This document shows, in pieces, positions 28,094 through 37,039 of a DNA stretch of 64,000 nt. The notes beneath the pieces were generated by a model that was not told the DNA's origin, did no database searches, and saw only the letters and a list, made by a program, of their open reading frames with translations. The position numbers were made by a program, and so were the translations under genes. Within the stretch, counting starts at the first letter, position 1, and every line of letters starts with the position of its first letter. The stretch is from a bacterium. Lineage in GTDB: Bacteria > CLD3 > SB21. The DNA lies in contig JABWCP010000005.1 of assembly GCA_013360215.1 (NCBI GenBank), positions 124,001 through 188,000 of the forward strand. The letters run 5' to 3'.

Positions 28094-28150
28094 TTGCAGA
28101 ATAGAAAAACTTCGTAAGTTACACGGAGCGGACCCATCGGAGTTTTTCCC

Positions 28151-29788
28151 ATGATCAAACGGATATTCAAATATCTCGGTATTTTTTTTCTCTTAATCAT
28201 CGTCGCGATCGGATTGATCGTCGGGTATGTCTATGTCCGGCACGGTGGTTTTTTCAAATACCCGTCCGGCGGTGTCCTGTCGGCTCATCAAGCACGATAC
28301 GATGTCAAATCGTACGATATTACACTAGGCGTTGATCCTGAGGAGAAATTTATTCGCGGAACTACGACGATAAAAATCGAATCCCGCGCCGATGGATTGG
28401 ATACCATCCAACTGAATCTGATCGGGTTATACGACGTACTTCATGTCACAGGACCGGGCCAATTGCGCTTCACACAACAGGAAGACACGCTCTGGGTCAT
28501 CATGAACCAAAAACTTGATTCGGGCTCCTTAGTCGATATCGGCATTTCATATCACGGCACACCGCCCACCGCTTTGTATCCGCCGTGGCTTGGTGGTTTT
28601 AATTGGTCAAAGGATGAATCCGGTCACCATTGGGTTGGTCTTTCATGTCAGGGTGAAGGCGGTAAAATATGGTTTCCGTGCAAGGACCATCCTTCGGACG
28701 AACCTGATAGCGTAGCGCTACATATCACTGTTCCCCAACCTTATGTCGTCGCCGCCAACGGCATTTTGAAAAAAATCACTACCACATCGCACGGAATGCA
28801 TACGTATCATTGGGTGACGCGCTACCCCATCAATAATTACGACATCAATCTGAGCATCGGGCGATACGACATCGTAGAGCGTTCGTATGCTGCGGCGTCC
28901 GGACAGACGATGCCCGTCCAGTTTTATGTGTTGCCTCAGGATCGTGCGAAAGCGGATACTTTGATTGACATGGCTGTTGATATGCTGAGCACTTACCGGT
29001 TGTATTTCGGCGAATATCCGTTTCTGTCGGAAAAATTTGGTTTAGTACAAACCGATTACCTCGGGATGGAACATCAGACGATCAATGCATACGGCAATAA
29101 TTTCGAATACCGGGAATTTGCCGGACACCGATGGGATGAACTCATGTTGCACGAAATGGGGCATGAATGGTGGGGTAATAAAGTAACTGTCAACGATTGG
29201 GCTGACTTTTGGATTCACGAGGGGATTTGTTCCTACGGTGAAGCCTTGTATCAACTGTCCAAAACCGGAGAAGCAGGTTATCACAATCACATGTCGCGGT
29301 TGAGCAAACGGATTCGCAATAAAAAACCCCTCGTTGTTCATCCCAATGCGACCACGTCCGAAGCATATAACGACGACATCTACTCCAAAGGCGCCTATCT
29401 TATGCATTCGCTGCGTTTTATGCTCGGGGATTCAGTGTTTTTTAAAAAACTATACCGCTTTGCCAACGATAGCGCTTACACCTATCAAAACCGTGTCAAT
29501 ACCAACGACTTTGTCCGGCTTTGGGCAGACGTAGAAGATGGCAACACGACATTATTCATTCGCGAATTTATCTACACTACCAATCTTCCGGAAATTACGA
29601 TGGATTCGACAGCGGCCGGCACGTATGTCATACGAAGCCGAAACCCGAAGTATGCGTTGCCTCTCGAAATACAAACAAGCCGCGGACTAGAGCGTATCAC
29701 AGTTCACGCCGAGGGAACGAGCATTCAAAGCGCCACGACACCGGTAGTGGATCCGAGACGGTGGTATTTACTTAAAAGTGAAAAGTGA
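28151..29788 (+). CDS. M1 family zinc metallopeptidase, membrane-anchored
   Basis: A 545-residue M1 aminopeptidase-like enzyme. An N-terminal membrane anchor (about residues 7-28) leads to the beta-rich N-terminal domain. The zinc site is complete: HEMGH at residues 334-338 and the distal Glu357 in FWIHEG; the substrate-binding GxMEN loop reads LGMEHQ. It probably trims peptides in the periplasm. The gene stands alone after the ABC operon terminator. It contrasts with the M1-like protein at 34380-37001, which has lost its zinc ligands. Confidence 0.93.
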   Translation: MIKRIFKYLGIFFLLIIVAIGLIVGYVYVRHGGFFKYPSGGVLSAHQARYDVKSYDITLGVDPEEKFIRGTTTIKIESRADGLDTIQLNLIGLYDVLHVTGPGQLRFTQQEDTLWVIMNQKLDSGSLVDIGISYHGTPPTALYPPWLGGFNWSKDESGHHWVGLSCQGEGGKIWFPCKDHPSDEPDSVALHITVPQPYVVAANGILKKITTTSHGMHTYHWVTRYPINNYDINLSIGRYDIVERSYAAASGQTMPVQFYVLPQDRAKADTLIDMAVDMLSTYRLYFGEYPFLSEKFGLVQTDYLGMEHQTINAYGNNFEYREFAGHRWDELMLHEMGHEWWGNKVTVNDWADFWIHEGICSYGEALYQLSKTGEAGYHNHMSRLSKRIRNKKPLVVHPNATTSEAYNDDIYSKGAYLMHSLRFMLGDSVFFKKLYRFANDSAYTYQNRVNTNDFVRLWADVEDGNTTLFIREFIYTTNLPEITMDSTAAGTYVIRSRNPKYALPLEIQTSRGLERITVHAEGTSIQSATTPVVDPRRWYLLKSEK

Positions 29789-29868
29789 TCGTCGGATTAT
29801 AGATCTAAGAAGGACGAACAAAGAATTTGTCGTTTCTTGAATTGCTTTAGTTCAAAAGATGAAGCTCA

Positions 29869-29886
29869 GAAAGCCGTTAGGCTTTC
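29869..29886. repeat. REP-like hairpin 1, left of the transposase
   Basis: GAAAGCC, loop GTTA, GGCTTTC: a 7-bp perfect palindrome. It has the loop type shared by the four palindromes around the transposase gene. Confidence 0.75.
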
Positions 29887-29916
29887 AAATTTGGTAATGC
29901 CTCAACAAAGGAAAGA

Positions 29917-29935
29917 TGAAACCCGTAGGGTTTCA
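29917..29935. repeat. REP-like hairpin 2, overlapping the transposase stop
   Basis: TGAAACCC, loop GTA, GGGTTTCA: an 8-bp perfect palindrome. The TGA stop of the minus-strand transposase lies inside it. Confidence 0.75.
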
Positions 29936-30403
29936 ATACTCTTCCATAACATTAGAAAAGACATAACGCTCATCGTAGTTAATCTCATACCGCTTAAGCA
30001 ACGCGACGTATTCTTCGCGGAATGTTTGTTTTTTGTGATGCTGTTCTTGATTCTCAATATAGCGACAGACGGTATTTAATTGCGACTTGGCATAGGAAAA
30101 CGCACCATACCCTTCCTGCCAAGAAAACCGGCCCTTGATCCAACCTTTTTCGTTTATGAAATTGGTCGAACATCGTTTGACCTCTTTGACTAGAGCCGAT
30201 AAAGCTTCGTGGGGATCGTATCCTATCAGAAAATGAACATGATCCGGCATGCCATTGATCGCAAGGAGTTTATGGCCTTTGTTTTGAATAATGCCGGTCA
30301 TGTATTTATACAGCTCAATCTTATGATTATCCGGTATCAAACTCATTCGACCTCTGACGACCGAAACGATGTGGATGTAAAGTTGGGTGTAGGTGTTAGC
30401 CAT
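29933..30403 (-). CDS. REP-associated tyrosine transposase (IS200-like, Y1 HUH)
   Basis: A 156-residue single-strand transposase-like protein of the TnpA-REP/IS200 family. The HUH motif is present in NGMPDHVHFLIGYDP, and the C-terminal helix YAKSQLNTVCRYIENQEQHH with the conserved Tyr and the HH pair is typical. It is complete. Four small palindromes with different stems but similar loops flank it, two on each side and pointing in opposite directions. That is the pattern of RAYT genes that spread REP elements rather than of a mobile IS, and there are no classic terminal repeats. Confidence 0.88.
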   Translation of the reverse strand: MANTYTQLYIHIVSVVRGRMSLIPDNHKIELYKYMTGIIQNKGHKLLAINGMPDHVHFLIGYDPHEALSALVKEVKRCSTNFINEKGWIKGRFSWQEGYGAFSYAKSQLNTVCRYIENQEQHHKKQTFREEYVALLKRYEINYDERYVFSNVMEEY

Positions 30404-30418
30404 AGTTTTCCTCTAATT

Positions 30419-30435
30419 CATTCCCTACAGGAATG
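30419..30435. repeat. REP-like hairpin 3, right of the transposase
   Basis: CATTCC, loop CTACA, GGAATG. On the minus strand the loop side reads TGTAGG, like the loops of the left hairpins. Confidence 0.7.
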
Positions 30436-30469
30436 CCACGCTTTCTATCAGTTCATAGTTAACCATTTT

Positions 30470-30487
30470 TATTCCCTAACGGGAATA
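30470..30487. repeat. REP-like hairpin 4, right of the transposase
   Basis: TATTCCC, loop TAAC, GGGAATA. On the minus strand it reads CCCGTTAGGG in the centre, the same core as hairpin 1. Confidence 0.75.
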
Positions 30488-30684
30488 CAATCTGATCAAT
30501 AGCTCCTGAGACATAGAGAGCGTTGCCAGAACTTACAAAGCGACTAATAGAAAAAATAAGTAACGATTTAAAAAAATATAGATCAGGGAAAATTTGCATT
30601 CAAGCGTTAGCAATATTTACTGAATAGCGAAAACAACAAAACCTGTGAATAACTAAAAACACCACTAGGCATACGATGTTTCAT

Positions 30685-31434
30685 TTAGCGAGCCGAGGAA
30701 CCGTACGACCACGGAATACTCAGCGAACATTGGATGCCGCGATTTTTTCCGCCGACACCCTGATCACGTCGGAGCATTTGAAACAGCATAACCGACAAAC
30801 GTATATCCGGATTATGCTTTTGGGAAAAAAGTGAAACACTGCCCATCACTGCGGCCGAATAAAAACTTTGGTGATCGAAAGTCGCCGCATTAGCCCACAC
30901 AAATCCGGTCCATTCCCATCGGTGTGACGGTGCATAGGTGAGACGCAGACGATGAACGATGTCCGCACGATCCGCTTTTTTAAATCCATCAGCCCACAGC
31001 GTCGTATTTTCTATCTGCCACGAAGAGTGCGGCGAAAATAAAACCGACGCACCGCCGATGGCGTAAGGCGAATTAAACCACTTCCCGTTTTGCGGAATTT
31101 CGATGATCGCGTACGGAGTCACGGACCATGTATTGCTAAGATGAAACCAACGATACAGACCGGCTTGAAAATAATTGATATCCGAATTTCTCGTTTGGAG
31201 GTCTAACGACTGAAAAACATACGCGGAAATAAACGGCTTTTCATACGTGCCGACGATATCGCCCGACGGATGAAGATTGATTAATCGCCCGGAATACGGA
31301 AAAAATCCCGATGAATGTAACCGCAAACGAAGCGAACCTTTGGTGCGGCATGAATCATCTCCCGCATTTACCGCGGCACTCCAATTCAAAACAATAAACC
31401 ATAACAACAAACCACGGATCGTATTTGAAAACAC
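30685..31434 (-). CDS. Secreted barrel-like protein of unknown function
   Basis: A 249-residue protein with an N-terminal signal peptide (IRGLLLWFIVLNWSAAVNAG). The rest alternates aromatic and polar residues in strand-like stretches (SVTPYAIIEIPQ, RWEWTGFVWAN, DIRLSVMLFQML), as in small outer membrane beta barrels. The start is GTG at 31434, with AAAGGAG 8 nt upstream. I do not recognise the family. It stands alone between the REP region and the DMT-like gene. Confidence 0.7.
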   Translation of the reverse strand: MFSNTIRGLLLWFIVLNWSAAVNAGDDSCRTKGSLRLRLHSSGFFPYSGRLINLHPSGDIVGTYEKPFISAYVFQSLDLQTRNSDINYFQAGLYRWFHLSNTWSVTPYAIIEIPQNGKWFNSPYAIGGASVLFSPHSSWQIENTTLWADGFKKADRADIVHRLRLTYAPSHRWEWTGFVWANAATFDHQSFYSAAVMGSVSLFSQKHNPDIRLSVMLFQMLRRDQGVGGKNRGIQCSLSIPWSYGSSAR

Positions 31435-31507
31435 GTTTATGTCTCCTTTGTTTTTTTGAAAAATTTATAACCGGCCGTTGCGTTTTCCAACCCGATTCTT
31501 GCGCAGA

Positions 31508-31957
31508 TTAACCCCCCGATTTTCCTTTGATAAAACACACCACGGTCAACGCGGCAAACAAAAACGATAACCAGAAGTACACATTCATAGACTCTTTGAA
31601 AACCAGCACCGCAAGGCCGATGGATGTAGTGACCATCGCCAGTATAGCGTACAGCGTATAATAGGCGGCTCCGTAATGACGGTACAGCACGTACAAAAAA
31701 ATATTGAGTAAAATCAGACCTGCTGCGGCAACGGCAAACCAGACAAAATTTTCCACGGCGTAGGGTATTATTTTACCGGAAGAAAAAAATGTTGCGATAC
31801 CAAACAATCCGAGCGATGCGAGAAGCAATGAAAAAGCACCAAAATAAAACGGGTGATCAAATGGTGTCGCTTTCTTTTGAGCATAGGTGACCAAGGCATT
31901 GCCTATCGCCGCGACGAACGCCAATCCAAACGGCACGGAAGCCGCCCACCACTTCAT
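31508..31957 (-). CDS. Half-size DMT-superfamily membrane protein
   Basis: A 149-residue protein with about five hydrophobic helices, resembling one half of an EamA-type transporter or a long SMR protein (GNALVTYAQKKA, YGAAYYTLYAILAMVTTSIGLAVLVFKE). Such small proteins act as dimers in export of small molecules. Its ATG overlaps the stop of the GNAT gene by 4 nt, so both are in one operon. Confidence 0.75.
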   Translation of the reverse strand: MKWWAASVPFGLAFVAAIGNALVTYAQKKATPFDHPFYFGAFSLLLASLGLFGIATFFSSGKIIPYAVENFVWFAVAAAGLILLNIFLYVLYRHYGAAYYTLYAILAMVTTSIGLAVLVFKESMNVYFWLSFLFAALTVVCFIKGKSGG

Positions 31958-32478
31958 ACGTCAAACCGCTTGGTCATAACCTCATACTCAAAATGCATTG
32001 AATGAAAATCATACGCATAACGTGTCGTTTTTTGGAAACCATGACGTTCGTAAAACCGAATGGCCTTGTCATTACCATCCCAGACGGCGAGCCAAAGCGT
32101 ACGAATACCCAACAAGCGCACCTCGTCAAATAAAGCACTCTGTAGCCGCTCTCCGATACGCTGGCCGATAAAATTGCGCAGCATATATATTTTTTGCAGT
32201 TGAGCGGGTTTGGTATCTTCCAGTAATTTGTACGGCGACACTTTTTTCATTTTGGCGTAACCTACCGGCAAACCATCGGCCAGAGCGATCCAAAAGCTAT
32301 TGTTTGTTTTGCTGAGACTCGATGTGATTTTGGGAACAGAAAAAGTTGTGTCGAGATATTCTTTCAGTACCGGTTTATCGGTCCACACGTAACCGAAAGC
32401 ATCCTCAAATGTAACCCGCGCAAGAAGTGCCAACGCTGTCGCATCGGCGATCGTGGCTCTACGAACCGATATATCCAT
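31954..32478 (-). CDS. GNAT family N-acetyltransferase
   Basis: A 174-residue acetyltransferase. The acetyl-CoA loop is QLQKIYMLRNFIGQRIGERL, followed by WLAVWDGNDKAIRFYERHGF, the typical motif B region. Two ATG codons, at 32484 and 32478, lie close together; GAGG is 8 nt before the second but only 2 nt before the first, so 32478 is preferred. It may inactivate a small toxic compound or modify a protein; the substrate is unknown. Confidence 0.88.
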   Translation of the reverse strand: MDISVRRATIADATALALLARVTFEDAFGYVWTDKPVLKEYLDTTFSVPKITSSLSKTNNSFWIALADGLPVGYAKMKKVSPYKLLEDTKPAQLQKIYMLRNFIGQRIGERLQSALFDEVRLLGIRTLWLAVWDGNDKAIRFYERHGFQKTTRYAYDFHSMHFEYEVMTKRFDV

Positions 32479-32581
32479 GCTCATTTCCTCAGTTCAAATA
32501 TGGGTCGTGATTTCATTGTTTATTTTCACTGGACGCAGTTTTTTGTTTTATATCAAACGTTTTTCATTCGTACTTATCCGA

Positions 32582-33505
32582 TCAGATCGAATGCATGATT
32601 CGGCTCAACTGACGATCGCTATTCAATCCCACCGCACGGGCAATCTGAACCCGCGACAAATCCGGGTTTTTAAGTAACAATTTTATTTTTTCTTTACGCA
32701 CGAGTGTCGTGTACTCATTGACGGTGATCCCGGCTTCTTTTTTAAAAATGCGTGTAAAATTACGTTCACTCATGCACGCGATTTCGGCCAAATGACCGAC
32801 GGAAGATTTTTTATGAATATTTTCCGAAAGATAATCCTGCACTTTATGGATACCGGAGTGAATGTGATTTCGGTAATCAAGGTACGAACTTTTTTGGGGC
32901 TGAGAACCCGTGCGCCGCGTATAGATCACCATTTCACGGGCGACTTTGTGCGCAAAATGCGATCCCTGTATGCGTTCTAAAATATATAACGCCATATCAA
33001 TACCGGAGGCAATCCCCGCACTGGTTATGATATTACCGTCTTCTACAAAAAGCACGTTTTCCTGTACATCCAGTTTTGGAAAATAACGTTTCAATTCAGC
33101 CGTCCGCTTGAAATGCGTCGTACATTTTTTGTAATCCAATAAACCTGCATACGCCAGCGCAAATGCGCCGGAGCACACGCTGCACAGCGTGATATTTTCA
33201 CGATGGCAACGCCGCAACCAATCCAGTAACTCGGTTTGTGAAGTAAACTTGTAATCGTGAATGGATCGGACATTCGGACCGGGTATAAAAATATAATCCT
33301 CCGGTTTGATCGCCACCTCGCTAAAATGTTTGATATGACCAAACGTGAGCCCGCCCGAACTTCGCAATTCTTTGGTATATGTACAGTATTCGATTTCAAA
33401 CGGTGCACCGTAACCGATAGCTTCCAAAAACACCTGCTCAGGCCCACCCAAATCCAACAGATGAACTTCCGGCAATATTAGAAAAACAATTTTTTGAGAT
33501 GCCAT
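32582..33505 (-). CDS. GlxA-type transcription regulator (DJ-1/PfpI domain plus AraC HTH)
   Basis: A 307-residue regulator. Residues 1-190 form a DJ-1/PfpI-like domain with FLILPEVHLLDLGGPEQVFLEA and ITLCSVCSGAFALA, where the nucleophile elbow Cys is kept. The C-terminal 100 residues are an AraC-type double HTH (MSERNFTRIFKKEAGITVNEY, LSRVQIARAVGLNSDRQLSRIM). It is divergent from a PfpI-family gene, and the shared 273-nt region has an imperfect 19-bp inverted repeat that could be its operator. The ligand is not known. Confidence 0.9.
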   Translation of the reverse strand: MASQKIVFLILPEVHLLDLGGPEQVFLEAIGYGAPFEIEYCTYTKELRSSGGLTFGHIKHFSEVAIKPEDYIFIPGPNVRSIHDYKFTSQTELLDWLRRCHRENITLCSVCSGAFALAYAGLLDYKKCTTHFKRTAELKRYFPKLDVQENVLFVEDGNIITSAGIASGIDMALYILERIQGSHFAHKVAREMVIYTRRTGSQPQKSSYLDYRNHIHSGIHKVQDYLSENIHKKSSVGHLAEIACMSERNFTRIFKKEAGITVNEYTTLVRKEKIKLLLKNPDLSRVQIARAVGLNSDRQLSRIMHSI

Positions 33506-33568
33506 AACACGTCCTTTGATCTTTGTTTAAAGATAACACCGGTTATGCTAACCCGTGCGCCATTAATC

Positions 33569-33587
33569 AGACATTTTCGGCCAATCA
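33569..33587 (+). promoter_or_regulatory. Left arm of an imperfect 19-bp inverted repeat
   Basis: AGACATTTTCGGCCAATCA matches the reverse complement of 33680-33698 at 16 of 19 positions. The two sites are about 110 nt apart in the intergenic region between the GlxA-type regulator and the PfpI-family gene. They are candidate binding sites for the AraC-type domain. Confidence 0.45.
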
Positions 33588-33679
33588 GTATTAATCTACC
33601 CAGCAATATAAACTCAATAAAATCAAATTAGATAGACGTAAAAAATAAAATATAAGCCAGCTTAATTTATTTCAAAAAA

Positions 33680-33698
33680 TTATTGGCCAGAAATGTCT
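33680..33698 (-). promoter_or_regulatory. Right arm of the imperfect 19-bp inverted repeat
   Basis: The partner of 33569-33587, about 80 nt before the PfpI-family start. A further ATTGGC half-site-like word lies just downstream, at about 33712. Confidence 0.45.
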
Positions 33699-33778
33699 TT
33701 TTATTGGCGATGCTAATTTTTTCATAAGCCGTATTTTGTAAAAAAGTATACACGTCACCGATTTTCGCACGAGGTATT

Positions 33779-34366
33779 ATGAAAAAAAACGTAGGCATTT
33801 TGATTTTTGATGATGCGGAAGTATTGGACTTCGCCGGACCGTTCGAAGTTTTTGCCGTTGCATCCGAAGTGCATGATTTTTCCTTGTATGATGTATTTAC
33901 GGTCGCCCGGCATATGAAACCGGTACGCGCCGTCAACGGTTTACTCGTCACACCCAATTATGATTTTTCAAATCACCCTCCGATTGATATTCTGATCGTC
34001 TCCGGCGGGCAAGGCACGAGAGCGTTACTCCACGATCAAGAGCACCACGATTGGTTACAACGTGTCCATCGTACAACCGAATACACTCTGAGTATTTGTT
34101 CCGCCGCACGAATTTTTGGCGCGCTCGGTTTGCTTGATCGTAAACCCTATTGCACGCACCATCAGGTGTACGATCACTTAAAAGAAATCGTGCCCACCGG
34201 ACAACCGCAAAACGATCGGCGCTTTGTCCAAACCGATGAACGGCTTTACACGTCGGGCGGCATTTCCGCAGGCATAGATCTTTCATTTCATATTCTTGAG
34301 CAGCGCCACGGCAAAGAAACCGCCGTTCGAACAGCTGAATATATGGAATACCGTTATACACCATAA
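33779..34366 (+). CDS. DJ-1/PfpI family protein
   Basis: A 195-residue protein of the DJ-1/PfpI class I amidotransferase-like superfamily, close to the N-terminal half of GlxA regulators. It starts VGILIFDDAEVLDFAGPFEVF and has the nucleophile elbow SICSAARIFGALGLLDRK with Cys. Possible roles are isonitrile hydratase-like, glyoxalase III-like or a stress function. It is divergent from the GlxA-type regulator and is followed after 13 nt by the M1-like pseudoenzyme gene, so it heads that operon. Confidence 0.88.
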   Translation: MKKNVGILIFDDAEVLDFAGPFEVFAVASEVHDFSLYDVFTVARHMKPVRAVNGLLVTPNYDFSNHPPIDILIVSGGQGTRALLHDQEHHDWLQRVHRTTEYTLSICSAARIFGALGLLDRKPYCTHHQVYDHLKEIVPTGQPQNDRRFVQTDERLYTSGGISAGIDLSFHILEQRHGKETAVRTAEYMEYRYTP

Positions 34367-34379
34367 ACCGGAGTTTGGT

Positions 34380-37001
34380 ATGATCAGACCATTAATTAAA
34401 AAAATATGGATTGGCTTTGTATGCCTGATGTGGCCTGCGACGATGAAACCACTGCACACGCAGGATAGTGCAACGATCATCACGCCGGAACGTTGGGCGC
34501 GCATTCACAAAATAGATGTGCAACATGTCGATTTGAATCTGCGTCTGGACTGGAAAACAAAATCGGTGGAAGGGTATGCGACTATCATTTTGCAAATGCG
34601 TACCGCCACGGATCGTATCGAACTCGACGGCGCTTTTCTGACGATACATCGTGTCGAAGCCGGCGACGGGACGCCTCTGCGTTATACGTACGACGGCAGT
34701 GATCGTGATGGCGCTCTGCAAATACAGCTTGATCGGACTCATGGGGCAGGTGAAATCCTGACCTTGAATGTTTTTTACAAAACCGGATGGGTCAACTATA
34801 GTGATCCGAACAATCTCTGGGGAAGCAACGGTAAAGGTATTCGTTTTTTTGAACTCACATTTTCAGAACCCCGCCGCCGCAAACAAGCCTGGAGCATTTC
34901 CGAATACACTTCCAACCGTTATTGGTTTCCCGGCCATGATACGCCTTCGGATTTACGTACCACCACATTTTCGATGCGCGTGGACACACCGCTTACAGTC
35001 ATCTCCAACGGCACTCTGCTGCGTACGGAAGATCATTCCGACGGCACCAGAACATTTCATTGGCGAATGGATACACCGTATGCCAATCATCGTACATCCT
35101 TTGTCGTTGGTCGTTATTCAATATTTCGCCAGATGACCGACGGTGTCGTGATCGACAACTATAGTTATCCCGACGAGTACGACGCTACCGTAGCCACGGT
35201 CGAACGTTTACCCGATATGATGCGTTTTTATTCCGAACTTACCGGACAATCGTACCCCTTTTCGCAATACGCTCAGGTTTTTGTTCAGGATTTACCGTGG
35301 GGCATGGAAAATGCAACCGCCTCCACACTAACTGAAAATATGGTGGATGATCATCCGACGCATACGGAATTTCTTTTTTTATGGGACATGCTGGAAGGTG
35401 AAGCGCTGGCGATGCAATGGTTTGGAAGTTACGTTCCTGCTGCATCATGGGAAGACATTTGGCTTAATCGGGCCTTTGCGCGGTATTTGTCTTGTATGTA
35501 CGACGAATATAAAAATGGTCGCGACGAATTTCTCTTGTGGCAATTGGCGTTTCAACATAACACGTACCTCTCCGATTGGGCATCCGGTACACGGCTTCCT
35601 GTAGTTGCCCGACGCACCGCAGCTGAAGCTTCTCTGGTGAACGGTAATCACACTTATCTTCACGGCGCCAGTGTTTTGCATATGCTTCGCAAGCATGTCG
35701 GCGAAACCGCGTGGAAAAAAATCCTGCAACACTATGTACTGACTTACGGCGGCCGTCCCGTTCAAACGGAGGATTTGCGCCGCTCTGTCGAAGCCGTCAC
35801 CGGTGAACCGATGGATTGGTTTTTTGATCAATGGCTGTATCGAACCGGTCACCCGGTGTTTACTGTAACCAAAGAATACCATCCCGGAGAAAAAACCCTG
35901 ACGCTTACAGTTCGTCAAACCCAATCACCGGACACAACCGCGTCGGTGTTTTCACAGAACCGCTGGTTTCAGGGAAAGATGGAAATAGCCGTAGATGACC
36001 GTATCGAAACAATATGGATCAAACCGCAATCGGAAAATGTATTTCGTTTGGCATGCGAACGTGCGCCGCGCCGTGTTATTTTTGATTACGAAGGGACGTG
36101 GATCAAAGAGGTGGCATTTGAAAAAACATTTTCAGAGTGGATTGATCAGTTTACCGGCGACGGTGATATTTTAGCCCGACGGGATGCGATGACCCGACTT
36201 TCCGCGATGGCCTCCGACTCCGGCACATCGCTTCGCGATAAACAAAAAATTTATGCTGCTTTTCGCACTGTGATCGGCGGTACGGCATATTGGCGACTCC
36301 GTTACATGGCTACACTTCAACTTCAATCACTGATAGCGCCACCTTCAAACCCTAAACCGGTACTTGATAATGAAACGCGTCGCTTACTTCTTACCGTCAT
36401 TCGCAGGGACAGCATGTGGTGCAAAACCGCAGCCATAAGCTTATTAGGCTCTACCCGGGATCCGTCGAATGCTTCGCTCTTTATTGATTTGCTCCGCGAT
36501 CCTAAAGATCGCGTCGTAAACGCAGCCGCCATCGCCTTGGGTAAAACCAAACACCCTAAAGCGTTTGACGCTTTGAGTGAATTGACCCGTCGCCCTTCAT
36601 GGAAAAACCAAAGCCTGATCAGCGCGCTCAATGGTTTGAGAGAATTGGGGGATGCGCGCGGAGCCGATATCGCGGTCGCTGCGCTGAGCGATCGCTATGC
36701 GCCGCGCTGGACACTGGTCACTCCGGTGTGGGACTTTCGTATCGCAGCCGCACAAACATTGGTCACTCTTGGCCATTCAAACAAAGCGTATTCCATCATC
36801 GCAGATCGCTTCCAAAAAGCCATGGAGGAAAACGATATCAACGATATTCTTAATAACGCTTTACTCATCGCAACACTGGCGGACCCCAGAGGCAAAGAAG
36901 TTTTTGATGCTTTGAAAGCAAAATTTAAAAATGATGCCAATACCATAACGGCCGTTACGCAATACGAAAATCAATTTTTGGAAGCGCTTAAGAAAAAATG
37001 A
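34380..37001 (+). CDS. M1 peptidase homologue without zinc site, with C-terminal HEAT repeats
   Basis: An 873-residue secreted protein with the overall fold of M1 aminopeptidases. A signal peptide (KKIWIGFVCLMWPATM) is followed by the N-terminal beta domain, a PWGMENATAS loop equivalent to GxMEN, and the helical catalytic region. The zinc motif is destroyed: HExxH is EALAM (residues 341-345) and the distal Glu is Arg364 in LNRAFARYL, although the surrounding W-F-G and W-x-D-I-W-L-N frame is kept. The last 270 residues are HEAT-like helical repeats (AAAIALGKTKHPKAFDAL). It is therefore probably a binding or scaffold protein. The ATG at 34380 has GGAG 7 nt upstream. A DUF4932-like peptidase gene follows. 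Confidence 0.88.
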   Translation: MIRPLIKKIWIGFVCLMWPATMKPLHTQDSATIITPERWARIHKIDVQHVDLNLRLDWKTKSVEGYATIILQMRTATDRIELDGAFLTIHRVEAGDGTPLRYTYDGSDRDGALQIQLDRTHGAGEILTLNVFYKTGWVNYSDPNNLWGSNGKGIRFFELTFSEPRRRKQAWSISEYTSNRYWFPGHDTPSDLRTTTFSMRVDTPLTVISNGTLLRTEDHSDGTRTFHWRMDTPYANHRTSFVVGRYSIFRQMTDGVVIDNYSYPDEYDATVATVERLPDMMRFYSELTGQSYPFSQYAQVFVQDLPWGMENATASTLTENMVDDHPTHTEFLFLWDMLEGEALAMQWFGSYVPAASWEDIWLNRAFARYLSCMYDEYKNGRDEFLLWQLAFQHNTYLSDWASGTRLPVVARRTAAEASLVNGNHTYLHGASVLHMLRKHVGETAWKKILQHYVLTYGGRPVQTEDLRRSVEAVTGEPMDWFFDQWLYRTGHPVFTVTKEYHPGEKTLTLTVRQTQSPDTTASVFSQNRWFQGKMEIAVDDRIETIWIKPQSENVFRLACERAPRRVIFDYEGTWIKEVAFEKTFSEWIDQFTGDGDILARRDAMTRLSAMASDSGTSLRDKQKIYAAFRTVIGGTAYWRLRYMATLQLQSLIAPPSNPKPVLDNETRRLLLTVIRRDSMWCKTAAISLLGSTRDPSNASLFIDLLRDPKDRVVNAAAIALGKTKHPKAFDALSELTRRPSWKNQSLISALNGLRELGDARGADIAVAALSDRYAPRWTLVTPVWDFRIAAAQTLVTLGHSNKAYSIIADRFQKAMEENDINDILNNALLIATLADPRGKEVFDALKAKFKNDANTITAVTQYENQFLEALKKK

Positions 37002-37039
37002 TTATTGGGATAATATCCTCACACATGCAGGAGATGGTG

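Noticed and set aside
29869-30487. Transposase locus considered as a mobile insertion sequence
   Set aside because: No terminal inverted repeats or target duplication, and no TnpB; the flanking hairpins fit a RAYT arrangement instead.
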